A stretch of DNA of 40,978 nucleotides from Betaproteobacteria bacterium (GTDB taxonomy: Bacteria; Acidobacteriota; Terriglobia; Acidiferrales; UBA7541): assembly GCA_903970165.1 (NCBI GenBank), contig CAJCHZ010000001.1, positions 1-40,978 on the forward strand, given 5' to 3'. The translations under genes were made by a program, and so were the position numbers. Numbering within the stretch: position 1 is the first letter of the stretch; each line of letters begins with the position of its first letter. Below, piece by piece: positions 33,398 to 40,408 of this stretch. A model generated the notes under the pieces. That model was given only the letters and a program-made list of their open reading frames with translations, did not search any database and was not told where the DNA came from.

Positions 33398-33510
33398 TTT
33401 TAGTTCAGTTCAGGGCTCATCGCGGCCTCCAATGAAGTCTTATTGGAGGTCATATTGTTTGTATTCGTGATGTAAAGGAGGGGAGCGATGAGCCCTGAAC
33501 TGAACTAAAA
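33398..33510. mobile_element. Miniature inverted-repeat element (MITE-like), 113 bp
   Basis: The two ends, 33398-33423 and 33485-33510, are a perfect 26-bp inverted repeat (TTTTAGTTCAGTTCAGGGCT then CATCGC, and its complement). The 61-base interior holds a further hairpin, CCTCCAAT (33426-33433) with ATTGGAGG (33442-33449). No transposase is encoded. If the element is taken from the G after TA at 33401-33402 to the C before TA at 33506-33507, it is flanked by TA dinucleotides, as in IS630/Tc1-type MITEs; this is only one reading. It lies 51 bases after the TPR gene and could also fold in that transcript. Confidence 0.7.
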
Positions 33511-33668
33511 CTTCCTTAATAGTAGATGCCCGGCCTGTGGACTTTGGGATCATCGGATTCACCAGCCACGAATGAAGTCCGGCAGATTAAATCATTGCAG
33601 TCTAAAAGTCCAGTATTATTTACATATAGATTGGCACGCTTGTCTCACGAGGTGATCGGAATATTTGC

Positions 33669-33687
33669 CATTCGCGAATAGCGAATG
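33669..33687. promoter_or_regulatory. Operator-like palindrome over the start of the HTH/NTase module
   Basis: CATTCGC-GAATA-GCGAATG is a perfect 7-bp inverted repeat. It overlaps the perfect 10-bp palindrome ATTCGCGAAT at 33670-33679, giving three TTCGC/GCGAA half-sites in 19 bases. The right arm includes the first ATG (33685) of the winged-helix gene. Such a site suits autorepression by the encoded DNA-binding protein. Confidence 0.55.
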
Positions 33688-34239
33688 TACAATGGACCCA
33701 TGCAATTGAAACCACAAGACGTGGTCGTCTTGATAAAGCTCCTCGAGTCTGGGGATAAGAGACCCCCGTACGCTCAGATTGCCAAGGACCTCTTCCTGAG
33801 CGCTTCGGAAGTACACGCCGCAGTCCAGCGCGCACGCTCGGCTAGGTTGCTTAATACTGGCGATCTCGGCGACGCCCCCAACAAAACCGCTTTGGAAGAG
33901 TTTCTAATTCACGGGTTGAAGTATGCCTTTCCGCCTGAACGTGGTGAACTCACGCGCGGCGTGCCTACCGGATATGCAGCGGAGCCTCTTAAGAGCCGCA
34001 TCTCCGCCGGAATCGATCCTCCCCCTGTCTGGCCGTCTTCCCTGGGGAAGACTCGCGGGTATTCATTCGCTCCTCTCTACAAGACCGTTCCACAAGCGGC
34101 ATTGCGCGATCCTCGTCTCTACGAGGTACTCGCGCTGATTGACGCGATTCGTGACGGAAGATCTCGCGAACGGCAAATCGCAGAACAAGAACTCAAGGCC
34201 AGGTTACAGTCCCCGGAATATGCAGAACTCAAATCTTGA
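33685..34239 (+). CDS. Winged-helix DNA-binding protein, putative antitoxin-like partner
   Basis: This 184-residue protein has an N-terminal helix-turn-helix region (about 20-60: LKPQDVVVLIKLLESGDKRP, YAQIAKDLFLSASEVHAAVQ). A middle part holds FLIHGLKYAFPPERGELTRG and an RGYSFAPLYKTVPQAALRDP segment, and an acidic/basic C-terminal helix ends the chain. No export signal. It is followed, with a 20-base overlap, by a nucleotidyltransferase gene. An HTH protein upstream of an AbiEii-like nucleotidyltransferase is the layout of AbiE-type (type IV) toxin-antitoxin pairs, although this HTH protein is not an obvious AbiEi. The start may be ATG 33685, inside the palindrome, or ATG 33700; neither has a clear ribosome-binding site. 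Function is inferred from context. Confidence 0.7.
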   Translation: MYNGPMQLKPQDVVVLIKLLESGDKRPPYAQIAKDLFLSASEVHAAVQRARSARLLNTGDLGDAPNKTALEEFLIHGLKYAFPPERGELTRGVPTGYAAEPLKSRISAGIDPPPVWPSSLGKTRGYSFAPLYKTVPQAALRDPRLYEVLALIDAIRDGRSRERQIAEQELKARLQSPEYAELKS

Positions 34240-34918
34240 ACTTCTGAAAAAAATCGCTAAGCGACTGCGCCCGCTCCTCAGCGAAGTCGTGTTCGTCGGA
34301 GGGTGCACTACGGGCTTGTTCATCACCGATGAAGCTGCGGCGGAAGTCCGCCCCACGTTCGATGTCGATGTAATCGCTGAGATTGCCTCCTACGCAGACT
34401 ACGTCACCTTTTCTGAGCGGTTGCGAGCGCTAGGGTTTCGAGAAGACACGAGCAAAGACGCGCCTCTATGCCGTTGGCTGATTGACGAAATGAAACTGGA
34501 CGTGATGCCCATCGACGAAAAGATTCTCGGCTTTTCGAATCGATGGTACCGGGCCGCTATGGATGCAGCACAAGAGACTGAGCTTGAAACGTCGCTTCGT
34601 ATTCGTCTAATCACTCCGCCATATTTCATCGCGACAAAGCTTGAGGCATTCAGGAGCCGCGGGCGCGGCGACTACACCAACAGTCACGATTTAGAGGATC
34701 TACTCACCGTCATTGATGGACGCGAAGTGATCGTTAAGGAGATAGCCTCCGCGCCTAGAATACGATCCTACATCGCCGAGCAGTTCACAATTTTACTCCA
34801 AGCCCGAGCATTCCTTGAGGCTTTGCCCGGCTATCTCTTGCCAGATTCCACTAGTCAAGCGCGCTTTCCTATTCTCCTTGATAGAATCAAACAAATCTCC
34901 GCCATACCCATCTGCTAG
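34220..34918 (+). CDS. AbiEii-like nucleotidyltransferase, putative toxin
   Basis: This 232-residue protein starts at ATG 34220, overlapping the upstream gene. A nucleotidyltransferase-fold core is visible: FVGGCTTGLFITDEAA (GG at 27-28), then RPTFDVDVI with the metal-binding pair D48/D50, and KLDVMPID with the third carboxylate D94. Later, FIATKLEAFRSRGRGDYTNS and HDLEDLLTVIDG match the K-x-x-A-x-x-x-R...D-L-x-D-L pattern of the AbiEii/AbiGii family. All key residues are kept, so it is probably active. Members of this group act as toxins that transfer nucleotides to tRNA or other targets, but other members have housekeeping jobs; which applies here is not known. A longer upstream frame (from 34139) is unlikely to be translated. 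Confidence 0.75.
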   Translation: MQNSNLELLKKIAKRLRPLLSEVVFVGGCTTGLFITDEAAAEVRPTFDVDVIAEIASYADYVTFSERLRALGFREDTSKDAPLCRWLIDEMKLDVMPIDEKILGFSNRWYRAAMDAAQETELETSLRIRLITPPYFIATKLEAFRSRGRGDYTNSHDLEDLLTVIDGREVIVKEIASAPRIRSYIAEQFTILLQARAFLEALPGYLLPDSTSQARFPILLDRIKQISAIPIC

Positions 34919-35648
34919 GCACCCACACAGTTTGCGAGTCTTCGGAGTTGACTTCTGTCTTTTCTTCGCAGGGAACGTGAGAGTCATCTCACAAGTAATG
35001 CGCGAACTGCCGTAGAACTTGAACTGATAAATGGCTGGATCGGTAGTTCAAGCCCATTCCAGCCCGTTTTTTATATTCATTAGGTTACCGGGGCGTCCCA
35101 AAACCTCACCCGACAATCCGAGCCACACTTCTCCGACTTCACTGCACCAACTGCGTGGCCACTCCGAGCGCGGTGAGATATTCTCGTTGTGCCGCCTGAA
35201 TTACCTTGAACCGAAGCGCATCACCAAGCCGGCTCCGCGTTGGAGATTGTTTTTGTGATCCTCCACGCCATGGCCGAAAATTGGCGGCGGTTTGCTAAGT
35301 TTCCCTGCCCTGTTCGTACACACCACGCTTCATTTGTTTTGAATCACTTAGAGGGCCCTCAGTTGTGCAGAGGCACCCCATTTGCAGAGTCTTGTGCACC
35401 AAGTGTGCACCAAATAGCCTTCCGAAAGAGAGCCCCGAGCAATCCCACATCTGAGTATTTCCCCGATAGCCCGTAATCCGTCCGTAGGAGCTAATTCAGC
35501 GTTGAGTGCGCTCCCCGTGCACTTTCACGACAACATCGACTAGCGGCCCAGCCACAGTGCCCACCGAATCGTCTGGAACATATCAAACTGCCATGCGCTT
35601 TCGCTCCAACGCCATCGTCAACAGCCCGCGTCGGCCCCTGTATGCGTT
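34919..35648. other. Gene-poor stretch
   Basis: About 730 bases with only short frames lacking motifs, ribosome-binding sites or codon bias like the neighbours. An inverted repeat CTTGAACT...AGTTCAAG lies near 35020-35055, and a tandem GTGCACCAA pair near 35395-35415. I see no RNA gene. It is probably decayed or transferred sequence between the nucleotidyltransferase gene and the sigma-factor gene. Confidence 0.5.
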
Positions 35649-36374
35649 CTAATCGCACGCATTACAGGCAAGCTGGCGCCGGAATGCTCTTTGCCTCACT
35701 GCCCGCTGACGTTGCTTGTTTTCTACCGACCCCATGGACTCGACATAACGCCTCAAGGTTCGGCGTAGCTTCTCTCTCCCATGGAATACACGGGCCTTCA
35801 CTGCGCCGACCGACAAACCCATTATCTGAGCGGTTTCTCCTGTGGACAGTGCGCCAAGTTCCCGCAATTGAATTGCTCTCCGCGTGCCTGGAGGTAACCG
35901 ATTTACGGCGGCGGTGAGAATCCGCTGCTGTTCCCGCTGCAGGCAAGTGTCCTCGGGGTTCGGGCTCACGTCCGGAACATCCAGGGCCACCGCAGTGTCG
36001 TCTTCTGAATTTGATTGCACGATCGGTACCTCACGAGTTCCACGCCGCTTACGCAGAACCATAAGTGCTTCGTTGACGGCGATTCGTGTCAGCCAGGTGG
36101 AAAACAAAGACTGGCCCTCAAACTTCTTCAAATGAATGAACGCTTTTTGGAAGCTCTGTTGCACGACATCCTCGGCGTCCTCCCGGTTTCGGGTCATGCG
36201 CTGAGCCAATGAAAAAACCCTTCGCTCGTGGCGCTCGACCAATAACTCAAATGCGTGAGCGTCGCCGATTTTCGCGGCAGCTACTAGAGCTACGTCTTCC
36301 GGTGCAACCAAACGATTAGGCAAAGAATTCGCCGCATTTGGTTCGTCTATCGCCATCATGAATTCGACCGGCAT
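35649..36374 (-). CDS. ECF-type RNA polymerase sigma factor
   Basis: This 241-residue protein starts at ATG 36374, seven bases after AAGGAG. Region 2 is clear (DAHAFELLVERHERRVFSLA, NREDAEDVVQQSFQKAF, FSTWLTRIAVNEALM) and so is region 4 (LPPGTRRAIQLRELGALSTG, ETAQIMGLSVGAVKARVFHG, REKLRRTL). There is no sigma-1 or sigma-3 domain, so it is an extracytoplasmic-function-type sigma factor, which directs RNA polymerase to a small regulon. A basic tail of 30 residues (NKQRQRAVRQRAFRR) follows region 4. No anti-sigma factor gene is adjacent on the same strand, which is unusual for this class. Its targets cannot be deduced here. Confidence 0.9.
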   Translation of the reverse strand: MPVEFMMAIDEPNAANSLPNRLVAPEDVALVAAAKIGDAHAFELLVERHERRVFSLAQRMTRNREDAEDVVQQSFQKAFIHLKKFEGQSLFSTWLTRIAVNEALMVLRKRRGTREVPIVQSNSEDDTAVALDVPDVSPNPEDTCLQREQQRILTAAVNRLPPGTRRAIQLRELGALSTGETAQIMGLSVGAVKARVFHGREKLRRTLRRYVESMGSVENKQRQRAVRQRAFRRQLACNACD

Positions 36375-36938
36375 GCTGCATCTCCTTTTCGTGCTCTCAC
36401 CAAAACTGCTCCTGGTTGACCGGCTCATCCGCTTGGCTAAATTGAGTCGCAACGGGTAGAAGCCGCTTTCACCTTCGTCTGCCTACGCGCTACGAGCTAG
36501 CTTCTTTACGCTGGCGTCTCCGGCATGGTGATCTTCAGCACGTCTGCCTTTCGTGCCGGCCAAACGCCTTAACGTTTCTTGCCTCAACTGGCGCTTCGTT
36601 CAAGCCCCACCATAGAAAGCAACCCAGTTGCCAAAAACTGACATGTTTCGGGAATTCTGAAACTCATTCATTTGCATTGAGATAACGACGAGAGAGAGAT
36701 TCGTGAGGTTAAGGTGCCAGCCTGTCGGTGCCAAGCAATGAGCACACCGCTAAATTCTTCGCACGGCAGAAGAACTGTGTCAGAACGGAGAACTTTTCGG
36801 ACGATGTCCCACAAGCCGACTTCGCGGTACGAATCCGATTAGGCGGTCAAACTCCGCTGCAAAAGCGAGCATCGCGTTTGCCCTCGCTCACGGACTCGCT
36901 AAAGTGCTGCTCCGCCTTCATGAGATGAACGGCTCGCA
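36375..36938. other. Intergenic region upstream of the sigma factor gene, no gene seen
   Basis: About 560 bases with no supported frame. It should contain the sigma-factor promoter (minus strand). A GGTGCCA direct repeat occurs near 36715-36735. Nothing else recognised. Confidence 0.45.
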
Positions 36939-37151
36939 TCAAGCTTCTGCGGCTGGCGGAACCGCCTCGGCTGCGCCAAAGCTGCGAAACAGAGCCACAA
37001 CGCGATCAGAGGCATCTGGTGCGTAGAACATCTCCGTGTTCGCCATTGTGCCCGCCGTCATGGAACTCATGCGGGAGAACATCTCCGCCTCGTATGCCGC
37101 GATCGCGACGCCAGGCGTGTCTTCGCTGAGGAGAAACTTTGACAAGACCAC
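36939..37151 (-). pseudogene. C-terminal remnant of an FAD-dependent monooxygenase
   Basis: The minus-strand frame reads IAAYEAEMFSRMSSMTAGTM, ANTEMFYAPDAS and ALFRSFGAAE. This matches the last 60 residues of TetX/UbiH-like flavin monooxygenases, which end with AYExxMFxR...ANxExxF.PDA...FxSFG. The FAD-binding N-terminus is missing. Upstream, the frame changes and holds an unrelated TIG-domain piece. A dead fragment. Confidence 0.6.
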
Positions 37152-37194
37152 GATGGTCGTACAGTTCCAGTAAGTGCAACTCGCTGAGGTTACC

Positions 37195-37300
37195 GTTAAA
37201 CATGCCGGTGCCGGATGAACCGGAATTTGTGCCGGTGATCGTGACCGACGTGCCGACCGGCCCGCTGCTCTTGAGTGAAGGGCGGTCGACGCGCAGTCGG
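37195..37300 (-). pseudogene. IPT/TIG immunoglobulin-like domain fragment
   Basis: Read on the minus strand, SLKSSGPVGTSVTITGTNSG and GTGMFNGN match the opening strands of an IPT/TIG domain (SGPVGTSVTITGTNF...FNG). Only about 30 residues match, with no export signal and no continuation in frame. A remnant of a surface protein gene joined to the monooxygenase remnant by a past deletion. Confidence 0.5.
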
Positions 37301-37758
37301 GAAGCTTGAAAGCAACTTGGGAACAAACATTGTCCGGGAGCTCACGGCTTGGTTGGAACCCAGGCGGTCAATGAGTCTTGGCGAAAGGCACTGGGCGAGC
37401 TCGATTCGATCCCCACCGGCCCTATATCCTGATTTCCAATACCATGTCTAGCGATCTGCGATTTCATTCATGAAGGTCCAAAACGCTTCCCGTCTTTCGG
37501 GTTTATGAAGTTAGCGGCCTTACCAAACTAGGGCACATTGCCTAGCTTCCTAAATCTTATGAACATTGAACTCCGAGTTATCCGCTCAGAGCTTGGTGTC
37601 AGTTTGCTCTTTGTCTTGGAGCCAGAGGTTTGGCGCGCAACCAGGCAGTTCGACAGTCGCTATCTTGCAATCCATTTGTTTTGTGAAATTTAGGAAATCA
37701 TTTGGACGCGTGCGTCGCGGTACGCGACGTGCTCCTGTAAAGAGCGAGGAGATGCTCT
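37301..37758. promoter_or_regulatory. Upstream region of the catabolic operon
   Basis: No gene is seen here. Close to the operon, GTCGCG-GTA-CGCGAC (37713-37727) is a perfect 6-bp inverted repeat 31 bases before the first start codon, a possible operator or leader hairpin. GAGGAG at about 37746-37751 is the ribosome-binding site of the first gene. Confidence 0.4.
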
Positions 37759-38688
37759 ATGCATGGGTTTTCGATTGGTACGATCTTTAGAGACAACTCC
37801 AATACTCTTGTAATCGTTTCAGGCTCCACTGTGTTCGATCTCGGAAAGCTACTTGCAACTTCTGGCGCCGGCTCTTTGCCGTCAGGCTTTGGATTGTCCG
37901 AGATGCTGGATGGTTGGGCAACATGGTTCCCCCGAATTAAGCACGCGGTCGAGCCAGGTGAGGACCAGGACTCTGGCGGTTTAGACGCCTACCGCATCGC
38001 AGACGTCTCTGAAGTTACATGGCGCGCTCCGATTCTTAAGCCTCGCAAGCTTATCTGCATGGGAACAAACTATGCCGGACATGCGACGGAGGTCTCGAGC
38101 GATCCGCTCAAAGCACCGTACTCCTTTATCAAATCAAGCAGCAACACGCTGCGCGGATCAGGTGCCACGATTACGTTGCTGGATGTTGCCAACATGAACG
38201 ACTGGGAGATAGAGCTCGCCGTCGTCATCGGGAAGGCTGCCCGGCGCGTGAATGTAGCTCGAGCCATGGATTACGTCGCGGGATATTCGATTATCAACGA
38301 CGTTTCTGCGCGGGATTGGGTTGCGTCCAGTCCCAAATTCCTTGGGATTGATTGGGTCGTGGGCAAGTCCATTGATGGCTATGCCCCCATGGGGCCGACG
38401 TTCACGCCGGCGGAGTTTGTGGCTGACCCGCAAAACCTCAACCTTGAGTTGACGGTTAACGGGAAGGTCATGCAGAGAGGCAACACCTCCCAGATGGTCT
38501 TCAATATTGCGCAGATCATCGCGCACCTCTCCCGAATCATGACGCTCGAGCCGGGCGACATTATTGCGTCAGGAACGCCTGAGGGGACTGGTTTTGGGCA
38601 CAAGCCCCAGGTCTTCCTGAAGGATGGCGATATCGTCCACTGCACCATCGATGGGCTTGGAACGCTCGAAAACAAATTCGTTCGATAA
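37759..38688 (+). CDS. Fumarylacetoacetate hydrolase family protein
   Basis: This 309-residue protein starts at ATG 37759, seven bases after GAGGAG. An N-terminal small domain (1-90) precedes the FAH catalytic domain, with KLICMGTNYAGHATE (H108), the metal-binding acidic residues in NDWEIELAVVIGKA (E150, E152) and GYSIINDVSARDW (D181), and the closing IIASGTPEGTGFGHKP. The family hydrolyses or decarboxylates diketo acids made by ring cleavage (fumarylacetoacetate, acylpyruvates, oxalocrotonate). It is the first gene of a plus-strand run with an extradiol-dioxygenase-like protein, a cupin and an aldehyde dehydrogenase, so a late step of an aromatic or related pathway is likely. The exact substrate is unknown. 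Confidence 0.88.
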   Translation: MHGFSIGTIFRDNSNTLVIVSGSTVFDLGKLLATSGAGSLPSGFGLSEMLDGWATWFPRIKHAVEPGEDQDSGGLDAYRIADVSEVTWRAPILKPRKLICMGTNYAGHATEVSSDPLKAPYSFIKSSSNTLRGSGATITLLDVANMNDWEIELAVVIGKAARRVNVARAMDYVAGYSIINDVSARDWVASSPKFLGIDWVVGKSIDGYAPMGPTFTPAEFVADPQNLNLELTVNGKVMQRGNTSQMVFNIAQIIAHLSRIMTLEPGDIIASGTPEGTGFGHKPQVFLKDGDIVHCTIDGLGTLENKFVR

Positions 38689-38733
38689 ATGCCGCAGTTG
38701 CCGCGTACCGCACTCACTGCACTGGGGGCAAGA

Positions 38734-39660
38734 ATGCTTAGCGTTTTGAAACTCGGACATGCGGAGTTCAAAGTCCGCGACCTCGATAAGATGGCGGAGT
38801 TCTACAAGAATGTGATCGGCTTGACCGAGACCGGGCGAGAAAAAGATACGGTTTACTTAAGCACCTCAATAGACCACCACTCGATCGTTCTCCGAGCAGG
38901 CGCGGACAAGGCCTATTTGTCGAAGATTGCGTTTCAAATTGCGCCTGCTGATTCGAAAGATCTGACTGCTTATCTGCGCAGTCATAGACTGGATACTGAG
39001 ATACGCACCGGCAGCCAGCCAGGGATCAACGAGGTGATTCGAACCCACAATCCCGATGGTGTTGCCATCGAGATGTATTCGGAGTTCGAGCCGTCCGCGC
39101 ATTCCTACAGCATGCGCGGGATCAACCCTTTGAAGCTTTCGCATGTTGCCTCACTGACGCCTGATGTGAAGAGAATCGTTCAGTTCTACACGCAGGGAAT
39201 GGGCTTGCGCTTCTCTGACTCCATGCAAGATTTCTTCTATTTCCTACGGTGTGGCGCGGACCATCACACGATCAATCTCCTGTCCGGAGACTATTCCGCG
39301 GTCCAACACTTTGCCTTTGAGCTCGCCGATATCTCTCATATCACTTCCGCATGCGACACGCTGGCGCGCGAAAAGGTGGAGATTCTCTGGGGTCCGCTTC
39401 GCCACGGGTGTGGGCACAACATAGCGATGTATCACTTCGACCCCGAAGGGTTGATCATCGAACACTGCGCAGAACTTGATCGTATGTCGAATGAGGGACT
39501 GGGGTATTTCGACCCTCGTCCATGCCATGAAGACCGTCCACAATATCCGAAGGCCTGGGACCCGAAGGCGGCCATTGCCGTCTGGGGCCGCTTTCCACCT
39601 CCCGAGCTGTTCAATACGGGCGTGAGCACCGTAGCCCACCGGATGACACGCGACGAATAA
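38734..39660 (+). CDS. VOC family extradiol dioxygenase-like protein
   Basis: This 308-residue protein has two vicinal-oxygen-chelate modules. The second carries the expected iron ligands of type I extradiol dioxygenases: H137 (KLSHVAS), H192 (VQHFAFEL) and E243 (GLIIEHCAE). RHGCGHNIAMYHFDPEGL matches the conserved region before the glutamate. The first module (LGHAEFKVRDLDKMAEFYKN) also has a histidine. It probably opens a catechol-type ring using O2. ATG 38734 is chosen because GGGGG precedes it and the product starts directly at the first module; a start at 38689, right at the FAH stop codon, is possible. It is tightly linked to the FAH gene. Confidence 0.83.
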   Translation: MLSVLKLGHAEFKVRDLDKMAEFYKNVIGLTETGREKDTVYLSTSIDHHSIVLRAGADKAYLSKIAFQIAPADSKDLTAYLRSHRLDTEIRTGSQPGINEVIRTHNPDGVAIEMYSEFEPSAHSYSMRGINPLKLSHVASLTPDVKRIVQFYTQGMGLRFSDSMQDFFYFLRCGADHHTINLLSGDYSAVQHFAFELADISHITSACDTLAREKVEILWGPLRHGCGHNIAMYHFDPEGLIIEHCAELDRMSNEGLGYFDPRPCHEDRPQYPKAWDPKAAIAVWGRFPPPELFNTGVSTVAHRMTRDE

Positions 39661-39743
39661 AACGTGAAAGTGCACGCTGCGCTGCGGGTTCATCGTCTTA
39701 GATCCGGCAGGTTCCGATCTCACAAACAGGAGCGATTCGAATC

Positions 39744-40361
39744 ATGATCACCAGAAACACCGAGCGAACTGGCATCGTGCTTCCCAATGGGTGCAAGGCG
39801 GTTCACGGAGCCTCGGCAAATATCAAGGAGCCGTTTACCTTCACGACCCTGGCCATGCATGAGTTGGACGCGGGAGGTGGGCACGCGTACCACGGACAGT
39901 TTGGATTCATCCCTTTCCGTGACGACTCCCGGCTCCCACGCCACATTCACATCGAGGAGCGTTACGGGCAGGATTTGGAACTGGTCGCTGAACGGATTCT
40001 GGTGCTAAACGGCGTCGCCCTTACTGAACTGGCCGGTGAGATTTATGTTACGGCACCCGGGACGATGGTGGAGATCGAGCCAGGCATTCCCCACACCTGG
40101 ACTGCGTGCCCGCCGGGTGTCGTCTTACCGGACGGAGTCATTTCCGAAGGCCAGTTCCTGATGGTCTACGAATACTCAGGACAGACCGGCTTCTATCCCA
40201 CCAGGAGTACAAAACCAATTTCGAGCACTGCGGAGTACGAGCGATATGACGGTGATCTCGAAGCGATTCGGTTTCCCAGACTCAGCGCGAGCGAGGTCAT
40301 CGCAACAGGGACTCTCATCTGGAATAACCAAACCACAAAGGACCTGCGCCTCGCCAACTGA
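39744..40361 (+). CDS. Cupin-domain protein
   Basis: This 205-residue protein is preceded by AGGAG at eleven bases. A single cupin fold is suggested by SRLPRHIHIEERYGQDLELV, with the HIH metal-type motif and a later E, and TMVEIEPGIPHTWTACPP, with the third histidine. RILVLNGVALTELAGEIYV lies between them. A metal-binding cupin here could be a dioxygenase, isomerase or regulator-like sensor. Its position between the ring-cleavage-like gene and the aldehyde dehydrogenase suggests work on an intermediate of the same pathway. I cannot name the reaction. Confidence 0.75.
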   Translation: MITRNTERTGIVLPNGCKAVHGASANIKEPFTFTTLAMHELDAGGGHAYHGQFGFIPFRDDSRLPRHIHIEERYGQDLELVAERILVLNGVALTELAGEIYVTAPGTMVEIEPGIPHTWTACPPGVVLPDGVISEGQFLMVYEYSGQTGFYPTRSTKPISSTAEYERYDGDLEAIRFPRLSASEVIATGTLIWNNQTTKDLRLAN

Positions 40362-40408
40362 GGTGCAACGAATTATTTCAATTCACTCAGAAGTAAGGAG
40401 ATTCCGTA

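Noticed and set aside
33398..33510. Interpretation of the inverted repeat as a classical bidirectional terminator
   Set aside because: The 61-base spacing between the arms and the lack of a T-run downstream on either strand do not fit an intrinsic terminator.
35395..35415. Tandem GTGCACCAA pair, possible attachment site
   Set aside because: No integrase gene, tRNA or second distant copy was seen in the window to support an att site.
37400..37425. ATTCGATCCCCACCGG, resembling a tRNA 3' end
   Set aside because: No matching 5' acceptor strand or anticodon arm lies upstream at tRNA distance.
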